Shown here: one piece after another, positions 1 to 7,662 of the stretch
Layout of the letters: every line of letters starts with the position of its first letter
Numbering within the stretch: the stretch's first letter is position 1
Source: Vulcanimicrobiota bacterium
Lineage (GTDB): Bacteria > Eremiobacterota > Eremiobacteria > Baltobacterales > Baltobacteraceae
Assembly (NCBI GenBank): GCA_028287545.1
Contig: JAQBPL010000212.1
Span: forward strand, 1 to 26,367
Reading direction: 5' to 3'
Length of the DNA stretch: 26,367 nt
Translations under genes and position numbers: made by a program
Notes under the pieces: model-generated
The model's input: the letters and a program-made list of their open reading frames with translations, nothing else
Database searches by the model: none
What the model was told of the DNA's origin: nothing

Positions 1-2
1 AG

Positions 3-1268
3 GTCCACTACGTGCCGCGCGTGCACGGTTCGGGCGTGTTCACCCGCGGTCAGACGCAGGTCTTCACCGCGGCGACGCTCGGTTCGATCTCGGACGAGCA
101 GCGTCTGGACGGGATCCTCGCGATCCCCAACAAGCGCTACATGCACTACTACAACTTCCCGCCGTACTCGGTCGGGGAGACGCGCCCGATGCGCGGACCG
201 GGCCGCCGCGAAATCGGTCACGGACAGCTTGCGGAACGCGCGCTCGTCCCCGTGCTGCCGGATGAAGCGGACTTCCCGTACACGCTGCGTCTGATCAGCG
301 AAGTGCTCGAGTCGAACGGATCGTCGTCGATGGCGTCGGTCTGCGGTTCGACGCTCGCGCTGCTGGACGCCGGCGTCCCGCTCAAGGGACACGTCGCGGG
401 CGTCGCGATGGGCCTCGTCCTCAAGGGCAAGGACTACGCGATCCTCACCGACATCCAGGGCCTCGAAGACGCGCTGGGCGAGATGGACTTCAAGGTCGCC
501 GGTACGACCGAAGGCATCACCGCGATCCAGATGGACATCAAGGTCGCGGGGATCACGATCGACATCATGCGCGAAGCACTCAAAGAAGCGAAGAAGTCGC
601 GCCTCTTCATCATCGAGCGGCTCAAAGAGACGATCACCGAACCGCGCAAGGAACTCTCCGAGTTCGCACCGCGGATGATCGTGCTGCAGATCAGCCCGGA
701 TCTCATCAAGAACGTGATCGGGCCCGGCGGCAAGGTCATCAACAAGATCGTCGCCGACACCGGCGTCAAGATCGACATCGAAAACGACGGCCGCGTGTTC
801 ATCGCGGGGCCGAACGCCGCCGGTGCCGAGAAGGCCAAGCAGATGGTCGAAGCGCTCACCAAAGAAGTGAAGGTCGGCGAGACGTATCTCGGCACCGTCA
901 CGCGTTTGATGAACTTCGGCGCGTTCGTCGCGTTCTTGCCGGGCAAGGAAGGCCTCGTCCACATCTCGCAGCTCGCGCCCGATCGGGTGGAGCGCGTCGA
1001 GGACGTGGTCAAGCCCGGCGATCAGATCATGGTCAAAGTGATCGAAGTCGACTCGCAAGGCCGCATCAACCTCAGCCGCAAGGCCGTTCTCGGCGCGAGC
1101 GCCGGCGGTGGTGAAGGCGGCGGCGAGGAGCAAGCTCTGCCGAGACCGCGCAGCAACGGCGCACCGCCACGGCGTGAGACCGCTCCGAGCACCGGCGGCG
1201 GTGGCGGTGGCGGCGAATCCGGCGGCAGTGCCGATCGTCCGCGACGTCGGCGTCCGCGTCCAACCTAG
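3..1268 (+). CDS. pnp: Polyribonucleotide nucleotidyltransferase (PNPase), C-terminal part, 5' end outside window
   Basis: PNPase degrades RNA 3' to 5' by phosphorolysis and works in the cytoplasmic RNA-decay machinery. The frame is open to the left edge, so the GTG at 12 is an internal valine codon and the N-terminal RNase PH domain is missing. Visible in order are the end of the first core region and the second RNase PH domain, with RGQTQ near the left edge and [11 protein letters not shown] around base 483. The aspartates that match the E. coli catalytic pair D486/D492 (in EDALGEMD) are present. They are followed by a KH domain with the [11 protein letters not shown] loop and an S1 domain ([24 protein letters not shown]). 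The last 60 or so residues form a low-complexity Gly-rich then Arg-rich tail, as in several GC-rich phyla, probably extra RNA or partner contacts. A strong terminator follows. Confidence 0.97.
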   Translation, partial: VHYVPRVHGSGVFTRGQTQVFTAATLGSISDEQRLDGILAIPNKRYMHYYNFPPYSVGETRPMRGPGRREIGHGQLAERALVPVLPDEADFPYTLRLISEVLESNGSSSMASVCGSTLALLDAGVPLKGHVAGVAMGLVLKGKDYAILTDIQGLEDALGEMDFKVAGTTEGITAIQMDIKVAGITIDIMREALKEAKKSRLFIIERLKETITEPRKELSEFAPRMIVLQISPDLIKNVIGPGGKVINKIVADTGVKIDIENDGRVFIAGPNAAGAEKAKQMVEALTKEVKVGETYLGTVTRLMNFGAFVAFLPGKEGLVHISQLAPDRVERVEDVVKPGDQIMVKVIEVDSQGRINLSRKAVLGASAGGGEGGGEEQALPRPRSNGAPPRRETAPSTGGGGGGGESGGSADRPRRRRPRPT

Positions 1269-1293
1269 CACCTGCTAAAGGGCAAACCACAAG

Positions 1294-1321
1294 AGAGCTC
1301 GTCGCAAGACGGGCTCTTTTT
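1294..1321 (+). terminator. Rho-independent terminator of pnp
   Basis: A 10-bp stem with one G-U wobble (AGAGCTCGTC pairing with GACGGGCTCT) closes on a GCAA tetraloop and is followed by TTTTT. It begins 25 bases after the pnp stop. Eighteen bases of it (1300-1317) recur exactly in the hairpin at 2434-2461. Confidence 0.9.
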
Positions 1322-1360
1322 GTGATATGCCGCACGCGCAAACCTGGGTAATACCTCAGC

Positions 1361-1382
1361 CGTGTGCGCGATGCGTCACACG
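1361..1382. promoter_or_regulatory. Dyad CGTGTG-N10-CACACG upstream of the lipoprotein gene
   Basis: A perfect 6+6 inverted repeat with a 10-base spacer lies about 95 bases before the ATG at 1476. A second inverted repeat, CGCGATG (1367-1373) with CATCGCG (1389-1395), interleaves with it, so two alternative structures or sites are possible. The geometry suits a dimeric regulator, but no family can be assigned. No convincing -35/-10 pair was found in this 207-base gap. Confidence 0.3.
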
Positions 1383-1475
1383 CTCGCACATCGCGTGCGA
1401 AAGCGACCATCCGCCCCGTTTCAGGCGTAGTAACCGAACATCCACGCCATCATCACGCAATCCAAGAGGTTATTC

Positions 1476-2399
1476 ATGCGCAATTTTCGCTCGTACGCAT
1501 CGCTCGGTATCGCAGCCGTGCTGCTCGCCGGCTGCGGCGGCGGCAGCACCGGTTCCTCGACCACACCGGGGTCGTCGAACTCGACGCTCTCGACGGCGCT
1601 CGTCGACTCACCGTTCCGCGTGAGCGGCGGGACCGTCACCGCCGTCAACGTCACCATCTCCAAAGTCGAATTACTCGGCAGCGGCGCGCCGATCGTTCTG
1701 GCCACGTTCTCGCCGTCGAAGCAGATCAATCTGCTCGACTACCAGACCGCTCCGCTCTCGCTGAGTTCCGGATCGATAGCGCCGGGCACGTACCAGCAGC
1801 TGCGCCTCGTGCTCGATACGTCCGCGGCGACGAACACGAGCGTCGTCGTCAACGGAACGACCTCTCCGATCTCGATCCCGAGCGCGACCGGTGCGGTCGG
1901 CTTCGGCAACTCGACGTCGATCGACGCCGGCGACGGCGCGGGAACGTCCGGGATCAAAGTCAACGTCAACTTCACCGCCGCGGCGGGAGCCGTGTACGGG
2001 TACGTCATCGACTTCAACGCGGCGGAGTCGATCGTCCAGACCGGCGCCGGAGCGTTCATGATGAAGCCCGTCCTGGTGGCGACGGCCCAGAACATCGCCG
2101 GATCGATTGCCGGGACCGTCAAGAACAATGCCGGGACCGCCGTCGCGAACGCGCAAGTGGTCGCGGAACAGAGCGGCGGCGTGGTGGTGAACTCGGGCGT
2201 CACCGATGCGAACGGCAACTTCCAGATCAACGCGTTGCCGGCCGGCTCGTATACGCTCGTCGTCAACAACCAATGGACCAGCCAGGCGGGTGGGAGCCAG
2301 ACCGCGACGGGGGCCGACGGAACCGCAGCTGTAACGCTGAGCACCGCCGTCACCGTGACGGCCGGGACCACGACCTCGGGGATCGCCATCACCGACTGA
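1476..2399 (+). CDS. DUF4382 lipoprotein with carboxypeptidase-regulatory-like domain
   Basis: A predicted 307-residue lipoprotein. A short basic start and hydrophobic stretch end in the lipobox LLAGC with the lipidated cysteine at residue 20, followed by a Gly/Ser/Thr-rich linker. Residues about 38-205 match the DUF4382 pattern (ALVDSPF, ISKVELLG, LLDYQ, GTYQQLRLVLD, YGYVIDFNAAESIV, MKPVLVA). Residues about 208-305 look like a carboxypeptidase-D regulatory / transthyretin-like beta-sandwich (GSIAGTVKNNAG, VTDANGNFQINALPAGSYTLVV). Both domains are common in exported proteins of unknown function and suggest binding at the cell surface. The start is set by AAGAGG at 1464-1469, six bases before the ATG. 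The gene sits alone between two related terminator hairpins, so it is probably monocistronic with some read-through into the next gene. Confidence 0.88.
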   Translation: MRNFRSYASLGIAAVLLAGCGGGSTGSSTTPGSSNSTLSTALVDSPFRVSGGTVTAVNVTISKVELLGSGAPIVLATFSPSKQINLLDYQTAPLSLSSGSIAPGTYQQLRLVLDTSAATNTSVVVNGTTSPISIPSATGAVGFGNSTSIDAGDGAGTSGIKVNVNFTAAAGAVYGYVIDFNAAESIVQTGAGAFMMKPVLVATAQNIAGSIAGTVKNNAGTAVANAQVVAEQSGGVVVNSGVTDANGNFQINALPAGSYTLVVNNQWTSQAGGSQTATGADGTAAVTLSTAVTVTAGTTTSGIAITD

Positions 2400-2433
2400 G
2401 GTGCTCCGGCGCGCCGCGCAGAGGGAACCCGCG

Positions 2434-2461
2434 GAGAGTCCGTCGCAAGACGGGCTCTCTT
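2434..2461 (+). terminator. Terminator-like hairpin running into the next start codon
   Basis: An 11-bp stem with one G-U wobble (GAGAGTCCGTC with GACGGGCTCTC) closes on GCAA, like the pnp terminator, but the tail is only CTCTTC, a poor U-tract. The stem ends three bases before the ATG at 2463. It may terminate the lipoprotein transcript only partly, and it would also cover the start region of the following gene. Confidence 0.65.
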
Positions 2462-2462
2462 C

Positions 2463-3014
2463 ATGCTCCGCCTCCGTACGTTTGCGCTCTTCGCCTCGCT
2501 CGCGCTGCTCGGTGCGCATCATCGCTCGCCGACGATCTTCGATCTCGCCGACGCGGTCGGCAAGCGCACGCCTGCTGTGACGCTGCCGACGGGCGACGGC
2601 TCGCCGCTGGCCTTCGCCGATCTGCGCGGCCGGCCGACCTACGTGTTCCTCTACGCGTCGTGGTGCGGTCCGTGCAAGCTCGCGTTTCCGTTCGTGCGCG
2701 AGGACTTCGCGCGCTTCGGCGACCGCGTGCGCTTCGTCGGCGTCGACGTGCTCGACAGTGCGACGGCCGCGCGCGCGGCGATCGCCGGCAACGCGTTTCC
2801 GTTTTCGATCGCGATCTATCCGATCGACCAGCTCGACGCGCAGATCGCTCCGGAGGCGCAAATCGCGGCCGGTGCAAAGTACCAGATCCCGACCGACTTC
2901 CTGCTCGACGCCGACGGCAACGTGCGCTTCGTCTGGCACGGCCTGGCGGTGAACGCGGCGGGCGATCCGATCGACGTGCTGCCGTCGTATCTCGCCAAAC
3001 TCGGAATCGAATGA
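2463..3014 (+). CDS. TlpA/ResA-like thioredoxin, exported
   Basis: A 183-residue thioredoxin-fold protein of the TlpA/AhpC-TSA type, expected to reduce or exchange disulfides outside the cytoplasm. Residues 1-19 are a short signal peptide or anchor (basic start, then LFASLALLG). The redox motif WCGPC has its cysteines at 68 and 71 after the usual strand (YVFLYAS). A proline-containing loop (YQIPTDFLLDADG) provides the cis-proline. Its length is typical of the family. No clear Shine-Dalgarno precedes the ATG, because a terminator-like hairpin occupies that place. It is followed after one base by a GTG-start GNAT gene, so the two are probably cotranscribed. The partner protein cannot be told; cytochrome maturation or general envelope disulfide reduction are the usual roles. 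Confidence 0.88.
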   Translation: MLRLRTFALFASLALLGAHHRSPTIFDLADAVGKRTPAVTLPTGDGSPLAFADLRGRPTYVFLYASWCGPCKLAFPFVREDFARFGDRVRFVGVDVLDSATAARAAIAGNAFPFSIAIYPIDQLDAQIAPEAQIAAGAKYQIPTDFLLDADGNVRFVWHGLAVNAAGDPIDVLPSYLAKLGIE

Positions 3015-3015
3015 T

Positions 3016-3522
3016 GTGGCGAGACCGACGTGGCGGATCCATCCCAAGGGCGCGCGCGACGCGCACGATGCCGTCGTGCTGCTCGCCGAAGTCGCGCGTG
3101 AGGGCCGCTGGATCGCCACCGTTTGGCCCTTCGATCTCACGGCGCGCGCCGAAGCGATGCGCACCGAGCTGCTCGGACGGCGCGTCGTCGGGTGGTGCGC
3201 GGTCGACGGTCGCACGATGGTCGGCGATCTCACGGTCTACGGCGTCGCGTACGACGAGCCCGAGTTCGGCATGATCGTCGCAGCGTCGCATCGGCAGCGC
3301 GGCATCGGCCGTGCGCTGATAGAGAACGCCGCGGCGTGGGCGCGGGCGAACGGCAAAGCGGCACTTCGGCTACGCGTGTTCCCGGACAATGCGCCGGCGC
3401 TCGCGCTCTACCGGTCGGTGGGCTTCGTCGAGGTCCAGGTCCAGCCCGGTGCGATCCCGCGCACCGACGGCGCGCCGCTCGACGTCATCCTGATGCGCCT
3501 GCCGACCGGGTCCGCGCGATGA
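3016..3522 (+). CDS. GNAT-family N-acetyltransferase
   Basis: A 168-residue single-domain acetyltransferase that should use acetyl-CoA. Motif A, with the acetyl-CoA pyrophosphate loop, is seen at residues 93-100 (RQRGIGRA). Motif B follows as the NAPALALYRSVGF segment at about 125-137, the usual GNAT C-terminal signature. The N-terminal half contains the expected beta strands (GWCAVDGRTMVGDLTVYG). GTG at 3016 is the start; it follows the thioredoxin stop by one base. The stop overlaps the next ATG in ATGA. The acceptor substrate cannot be predicted; the Y-R-S-V-G-F region resembles protein-amino-terminal or small-amine acetylases equally. Confidence 0.88.
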   Translation: MARPTWRIHPKGARDAHDAVVLLAEVAREGRWIATVWPFDLTARAEAMRTELLGRRVVGWCAVDGRTMVGDLTVYGVAYDEPEFGMIVAASHRQRGIGRALIENAAAWARANGKAALRLRVFPDNAPALALYRSVGFVEVQVQPGAIPRTDGAPLDVILMRLPTGSAR

Positions 3523-3875
3523 TCCACGCGCTGACCGCGGCCGTAGTTTTGGCCGCCGGCTTCGATGCTGCGGCATGTTCGAAAAACGTTCGCGTGGCGC
3601 GCGTTCATCTGGTCGACGGGATGCCGTTCGTCGACGCGCTTCGTCCGACGATCCGCATCCGGCGGACCGCCGGCCGCACGCCGGAAAACGTATTCGCCGT
3701 GTACGACGGCGCCGCGACCGTGGGGTACCTCACGTTCGCGCCGGACGGCTCGGTGGCGGTAAGCGGCGTCGTCCGTGCCGACCCTGCCGCGCGGTTCGTC
3801 GACCTCTATGAATTGCCGGAGGGGTGTCCGCGGCCGAGCCCGACGATGACCGTCTCCCTGCACCCGATACCGTAA
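3519..3875 (+). CDS. Small exported protein of unknown function
   Basis: A 118-residue protein with an N-terminal hydrophobic segment (ALTAAVVLAAGF) ending near AAAC at residues 17-20. This could be a signal peptidase I site or a weak lipobox. The remaining ~95 residues are mostly predicted beta strand, with two further segments rich in Val and Arg and one more cysteine near the C-terminus, so a disulfide is possible. No family is recognised. The ATG overlaps the stop of the GNAT gene (ATGA), which supports translation coupling. The gene ends only 11 bases from the convergent MarR gene. Confidence 0.65.
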   Translation: MIHALTAAVVLAAGFDAAACSKNVRVARVHLVDGMPFVDALRPTIRIRRTAGRTPENVFAVYDGAATVGYLTFAPDGSVAVSGVVRADPAARFVDLYELPEGCPRPSPTMTVSLHPIP

Positions 3876-3887
3876 GCCGGCCGGCTT
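3874..3887. terminator. Perfect 14-base palindrome between convergent genes
   Basis: AAGCCGGCCGGCTT joins the TAA of the exported-protein gene to the stop of the MarR gene, filling the whole gap. It can fold as a 5-bp stem with a GGCC loop on either strand. There is no U-tract, so a bidirectional terminator is only a possibility. Confidence 0.3.
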
Positions 3888-4315
3888 CACGGCGCCGGGG
3901 TCGCCACCAGACGGCGCAGTAGAGCGACGAGCTGCTCGCGCTCGGGCTCGGAGAGCACGCCCGCGAAGCCGAGTTCGCTCGCATGGACGAGCGGTGTCGC
4001 CGCGTCGAGCAGCGCTCGGCCGGCGGGCGTCAGGGTCGGGATGACCGTGCGGCGATCGTCGGGATGGGTCTGGCGCCGGAGCAGTTCACGGCGTTCGAGC
4101 TGATCGACCAGCCGCACCATCGTCGAGCGGTCCGCGCCGAGCGCATCCGCGATCTCGCCTTGCCCGATGCCGGGGGTCGCCTCGACGGTGGCGAGGACGC
4201 CGTAGAGCATCGGGGTCAATCCGGTCCCGGCGAGGTGCGCAGCGAAAGCACCGAAGGCGCGGACCTGCGCCCGCCGCAGGTGGTATCCGAGCAGCCGGTC
4301 TAGGCGAGAATTCAT
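3887..4315 (-). CDS. MarR-family transcriptional regulator
   Basis: A 142-residue MarR-type winged-helix regulator that should bind DNA as a dimer and release it on binding a ligand, often an aromatic acid or its CoA ester. The pattern is typical: an N-terminal dimerisation helix, a recognition segment (GQGEIADALGADRSTMVRLVDQLE, about 51-74), the wing with HPDDRR (84-89), TLTPAGR, and a C-terminal helix. The ATG at 4315 is chosen over an in-frame TTG at 4327 because GAGG lies just upstream of it and the TTG has no ribosome site. It diverges from the ligase operon, with only 91 bases between the starts, and probably controls it and itself. Ligand not known; the operon suggests a CoA-activated ring acid. 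Confidence 0.9.
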   Translation of the reverse strand: MNSRLDRLLGYHLRRAQVRAFGAFAAHLAGTGLTPMLYGVLATVEATPGIGQGEIADALGADRSTMVRLVDQLERRELLRRQTHPDDRRTVIPTLTPAGRALLDAATPLVHASELGFAGVLSEPEREQLVALLRRLVATPAP

Positions 4316-4323
4316 TGACCTCG

Positions 4324-4334
4324 CCAATTATTTG
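4324..4334. promoter_or_regulatory. Probable MarR operator overlapping the ligase -35 element
   Basis: CCAATTATTTG is an AT-rich, imperfect 11-base palindrome (4 of 5 pairs) in otherwise very GC-rich DNA. It lies between the divergent MarR and ligase genes and overlaps TTGACA. A dimer bound here would block the ligase promoter and sit just upstream of the MarR start. This is an inference from position and symmetry. Confidence 0.45.
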
Positions 4335-4360
4335 ACACGACAACAACATTCCGTTATCGT
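4332..4360 (+). promoter_or_regulatory. Sigma70-type promoter of the ligase operon
   Basis: A perfect -35 TTGACA (4332-4337) is followed, after exactly 17 bases, by TATCGT (4355-4360), which matches four of six bases of the -10 consensus. It lies 47 bases before the ligase ATG at 4407 and shares bases with the presumed MarR operator. Confidence 0.65.
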
Positions 4361-4406
4361 TACCAGCACGCCTCCCCGCCCCACCCGGAGAAGTGCTCAC
4401 CGATCC

Positions 4407-5999
4407 ATGGACCGCAGTCACTACCTCGTCCGACATCGGGTCGCACACGATCCCGCCGTGCTGGGCGGGCTCACGTCGCGCGGCGTCCTCGCGGCGACGG
4501 CCGGCCGGATCCCGGCGGGAACGGCGTACGTCGACGGCGCGCTGCGGCTGACGTGGCGCGAGGTCGCGGCGCGGGTCGATGAGCTCGCCGGCGCCTTCGA
4601 GCGCGCCGGCATCGGCGAAGGCGACGTGGTCGGACTGCACCTGCCCAACAGCGCCGCGTATGCGATCGCGCACCTGGCGATCGCCGAGTCCGGCGCGGTC
4701 ACGCTTCCGCTGCACATGCCGTATCGCGGCGCCGAACTGCGCGGGTTCCTGGCCGCGACCGGCGCCGTCGCCTACGTCCACGCGCGGGACGGTGATGCCG
4801 AGTTCGCGGCGATCCGCGGCAGCCTGCCGGCCTTGCACACGATCGTCGCGGCGGACCTCGACGAGGCGACGTTCACCCTCGACGGCACCACCGGCGCCGT
4901 GCGCGAACGTCCGCACGCGATCGACCCCGACGCCCCGTTCTGCGTCGTGCCGACCAGCGGTACCGAGTCGCTCAAACCCAAGCTGTGCATGCACGCGCAC
5001 GACGGGCTGCTCTCGAACGCGCGCGCCTTCGTCGACGAAGCGGGCGTCACCAGCGACGACGTCACGATCGTCGGCAGCGGGTTCACCCACCTCTTCGGTC
5101 TTTTGGGACTGCACCTCTCGCTCGTCGCCGGCGCGACGCTCGCCGCGCTGCGCAAGTTCGACGGCCCCGCCTTTCTCGCGCTGGCGCAAGCCGAAGGCGC
5201 GACGCGCGCGTGGGCAGTCCCGGCGCAGTTGATCGACCTCCTCGCGGCGGCGCGACCGCGCGCGTACGCGCTGCGCCTGCGCGAGGTGCGCACCGCCGGT
5301 GCGGCGGTCGGAGCGGAGTTCGTGCGCGACGTGCGCGCGGCGCTCGGCGCGGAGGTGACGGTGCACTGGGGGATGAGCGAGGTCGGCGGCGGGATCACCA
5401 CGTACGGCCGCGATCTGACCGCGTCGCCGTCGGCGATCGGCACCCCGATCGCGGGCGCCGAAGTGCGCATCGCGCGCCCCGACGGCAGCGAAGCCGCGGC
5501 GGACGAGGTCGGCGAGCTCTGGTATCGACGCGCCGACATGTTTCGCGGGTACTACGCCGACCCCGAGACGACCGCGAGCGCGGTGACGCCTGAAGGCTGG
5601 CTGCGCACCGGCGACCTCGCCGCGCGCGACGCGGCGGGGACCGTCCACTATCACGGCCGCGAAAAAGACCTGGTCAACCGCGGCGGATACAAGATCGGCG
5701 CCGCGGAGTTGGAAGCGTCGCTCCACGGCGTGCCCGCGATCCGGCGCTGCGCCGTCGTCGCGGTTCCCGACGCGCGGCTCGGCGAGCGCGCGTGCCTGGT
5801 GGCGGAACTCGCGCCCGGCGCGACGCTGACGCTCAGCGAGGTCGCCGCGCATCTCGACGCGCGCGGCGTCGCGAAGTACAAGTGGCCGGAACACCTGCTG
5901 ATCGTCGAGGCGCTGCCGATGACCGCGACCAACAAGATCGCCAAGAGCGTCGTGCGGGCGCTGGCCGCCGAACGGATCGCCGGCGCGGTGCACGCATGA
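4407..5999 (+). CDS. Acyl-/aryl-CoA ligase (ANL superfamily)
   Basis: A 530-residue AMP-forming ligase that should activate a carboxylic acid to its CoA thioester. Core motifs are present: the P-loop variant TSGTESLKPK (183-192), the WGMSE motif (321-325) that shapes the acid site, GWLRTGD (397-403), the hinge and A8 region GREKDLVNRGGYKIGAAELE (417-436), and the C-terminal catalytic lysine in TNKIAK (K510). The P-loop differs from the common TSGTTGxPKG form and recalls the aryl-acid and alicyclic-acid branches of the family. The ATG at 4407 is chosen because no start lies in frame between the -35 box and this codon; GGAG at 4387 is rather far upstream. Its stop overlaps the SDR start (ATGA). 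Substrate unknown; a ring carboxylic acid is favoured by the oxygenase two genes downstream. Confidence 0.9.
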   Translation: MDRSHYLVRHRVAHDPAVLGGLTSRGVLAATAGRIPAGTAYVDGALRLTWREVAARVDELAGAFERAGIGEGDVVGLHLPNSAAYAIAHLAIAESGAVTLPLHMPYRGAELRGFLAATGAVAYVHARDGDAEFAAIRGSLPALHTIVAADLDEATFTLDGTTGAVRERPHAIDPDAPFCVVPTSGTESLKPKLCMHAHDGLLSNARAFVDEAGVTSDDVTIVGSGFTHLFGLLGLHLSLVAGATLAALRKFDGPAFLALAQAEGATRAWAVPAQLIDLLAAARPRAYALRLREVRTAGAAVGAEFVRDVRAALGAEVTVHWGMSEVGGGITTYGRDLTASPSAIGTPIAGAEVRIARPDGSEAAADEVGELWYRRADMFRGYYADPETTASAVTPEGWLRTGDLAARDAAGTVHYHGREKDLVNRGGYKIGAAELEASLHGVPAIRRCAVVAVPDARLGERACLVAELAPGATLTLSEVAAHLDARGVAKYKWPEHLLIVEALPMTATNKIAKSVVRALAAERIAGAVHA

Positions 6000-6931
6000 A
6001 CGCGCTGGCGGGGCGCGTGGCGCTCGTCACCGGCGGCGCGCGCGGAATCGGCGCGGCGATCGTCCGCGCGTTCGTCGCCCACGGCGCGCGGGTCGTCGTC
6101 GTCGACGACGGTTCGACGATCGACGGCTCGACGGCCGACCGCAAAGTGGTCGAAGCGTTCGCCGAGCCGTTCGGTGACGCGGTCGCGCCGATGGCGCGCA
6201 GCATCGCCGAGTCCGGCGTCCCCGACGCCGCGGTCGCGCTCGCTCTGGAACGCTACGGCGGGCTCGACATCGCGGTGAACTGCGCGGCGATCCTGCGCGA
6301 CGGTTTCGTCTTCAAAGCCGCGACCGAAGACTACGAGCACGTCCTGCGCGTCAACCTGATCGGCGCGTTCGGCGTCGTGCGCGCCGCCTCGCCGGTCTTG
6401 CGCGAGAACGCGAAGCGCGAGCGCGGCGGCGCGCCCTATACGTGGGGGCGCATCGTCAACATCGTCTCCACCGCCGGACTGTACGGCAACTACGGTCAAG
6501 CGGCGTATGCCGGCGCGAAAGCCGGCCTCGTCGCGCTCGCCCGCGTCGCCGCGCTCGACCTCGCCCGTTCGGGCGTCACCGCCAACGCGCTCGCACCGTT
6601 CGCGGCGACGCGCGTCACCGACTCGATCGTGCCGCAGAACGACGCGCAGGCCGCCTACAAGGCCGGCGCGCTGCGCGTCCCGGCCGAACCGGTCGCGCGT
6701 TTCGTCTCCTACCTGTGCAGCGAACGCGCGCAGCACGTCACCGGTCAAGTGTTCGCGGTGCGCGGCGCCGAGACGTTTCTCTTCTCCCAGCCGCGCCCCG
6801 TCGCGCGCGAGCTGCTGGGGCCCGAGGCATCGCTCGACGACGTCGCCGATGCGGTCGACCGCTCGTTCGCGCCTTCTTTCACCCCGCTCGAGACCGATCT
6901 CGACGCCTTCGCCACCGAACCGGTCGTATAA
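5996..6931 (+). CDS. Short-chain dehydrogenase, HSD17B4-like (3-hydroxyacyl-CoA dehydrogenase type)
   Basis: A 311-residue NAD(P)-dependent SDR. The nucleotide loop TGGARGIG is at 12-19, the NCAAIL stretch (NNAG position) near 95-100, and the catalytic set N120, S158, Y171 and K175 (YAGAK). The segment from VNCAAILRDG to GLYGNYGQAAYAGAK closely follows the pattern of the (3R)-hydroxyacyl-CoA dehydrogenase domain of peroxisomal multifunctional enzyme 2, including NYGQA. A C-terminal extension of about 50 residues continues past the usual SDR end, as in that family. It probably oxidises a hydroxyacyl-CoA intermediate made from the ligase product. Its ATG overlaps the ligase stop; the oxygenase gene follows after 26 bases. 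Confidence 0.9.
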   Translation: MNALAGRVALVTGGARGIGAAIVRAFVAHGARVVVVDDGSTIDGSTADRKVVEAFAEPFGDAVAPMARSIAESGVPDAAVALALERYGGLDIAVNCAAILRDGFVFKAATEDYEHVLRVNLIGAFGVVRAASPVLRENAKRERGGAPYTWGRIVNIVSTAGLYGNYGQAAYAGAKAGLVALARVAALDLARSGVTANALAPFAATRVTDSIVPQNDAQAAYKAGALRVPAEPVARFVSYLCSERAQHVTGQVFAVRGAETFLFSQPRPVARELLGPEASLDDVADAVDRSFAPSFTPLETDLDAFATEPVV

Positions 6932-6932
6932 T
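6927..6932 (+). promoter_or_regulatory. Isolated TATAAT before the oxygenase gene
   Basis: A perfect -10 hexamer overlaps the SDR stop codon, 25 bases ahead of the oxygenase ATG. There is no good -35 element at the right distance, so it may be a weak internal promoter or chance. TATAAT is rare in DNA of this composition. Confidence 0.25.
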
Positions 6933-6957
6933 TGTTGGGAAGATCAGGAGCATCATC

Positions 6958-7662
6958 ATGTCCACCGCCGCCATCGAGATCAAGACCGTCGCCGACCTGG
7001 CGAACGCGCCGGCCGAATACCGCGAAGCCGCCGAGAAGCTCGTGCGCTCGCATGCGATCAACGAGCTCTACGGCGCGCAGGTGTTCGACGAGCCCGCGGT
7101 TCAGTTCGCGCCGACGCCGTACTGGAAATGGCTGACCTGCCGCGTCGCGATGGAAGAGTACGGGCACCATCAGCGCTTCTACCGGCTCGGCCAGAAGATG
7201 GGAATTCCCGACGACCACATGATCCCCGGCCGCACCGAAAAGCGTCCGCTCTCGATCTTCGAGTTCGAGATGAAGTCGTGGGCCGAGTTCTGCGTGATCA
7301 AACTGCTGGCCGACATGGCCGAGATCATCCAAGTCGAAGACCTGATGGAGTGCACGTTCGTGCCGCTGCGCGTCGAAGCGGCCAAGACGATGCCGGAAGA
7401 GAAATTCCACGCCGGCTTCGGCGTCAAAGCGTGCACCGAACTGTGCAAGACGGAAGCGGGCCGGATCGAGGTGCAGGCCGCGATCGATGCGTTGTTCCCG
7501 GAGATGCCGGCGTTCTTCGGCAAGAGCAACTCGAAGAACAACGAGATCTTCCGCAAGTGGGGCCTCAAGCAGCGCACCAACGAGGCGATGCGCGAAGACT
7601 ACATCGAACGCGCGCGCGGCATCGTCGCCAAGCTGGGACTCACGCTGCCGGCGGCAGCCTGA
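6958..7662 (+). CDS. PaaA-type diiron oxygenase, stand-alone
   Basis: A 234-residue ferritin-like protein of the PaaA/PaaC family. Aligned by eye with E. coli PaaA, the catalytic subunit of the phenylacetyl-CoA 1,2-epoxidase, it keeps all six iron ligands: E36, E67 and H70 (EEYGH), D119, E148 and H151 (EEKFH). Matching stretches include PAEYR, FAPTP, IFEFEMKSWAE, AIDALFPEMPAFFG and LGLTLP. It should use a diiron centre to insert oxygen into a CoA-bound substrate. It is shorter than PaaA (about 310), lacking the C-terminal arm after MLGMTVP. No PaaB, PaaC, PaaD or reductase PaaE gene is nearby, which is unusual. AGGAG at 6946 sets the start, seven bases ahead of the ATG. The stop overlaps the next gene (TGATG). 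Confidence 0.88.
   Translation: MSTAAIEIKTVADLANAPAEYREAAEKLVRSHAINELYGAQVFDEPAVQFAPTPYWKWLTCRVAMEEYGHHQRFYRLGQKMGIPDDHMIPGRTEKRPLSIFEFEMKSWAEFCVIKLLADMAEIIQVEDLMECTFVPLRVEAAKTMPEEKFHAGFGVKACTELCKTEAGRIEVQAAIDALFPEMPAFFGKSNSKNNEIFRKWGLKQRTNEAMREDYIERARGIVAKLGLTLPAAA

Noticed and set aside
434..1012. Long minus-strand frame of 192 codons inside pnp
   Set aside because: It is antisense to a clearly conserved protein and has Ser/Arg-rich shadow composition.
1364..3274. Plus-strand frame of 636 codons rich in Arg
   Set aside because: It covers the lipoprotein, thioredoxin and GNAT genes in a different frame; its make-up is the usual GC-rich shadow.
4332..4406. Ligase start at TTG 4332
   Set aside because: That codon is part of the -35 element, and the added 25 residues do not look like the family.
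4086..5993. Minus-strand frame of 635 codons opposite the ligase
   Set aside because: Arg-rich, without recognisable domains; the ligase on the other strand has full family motifs.
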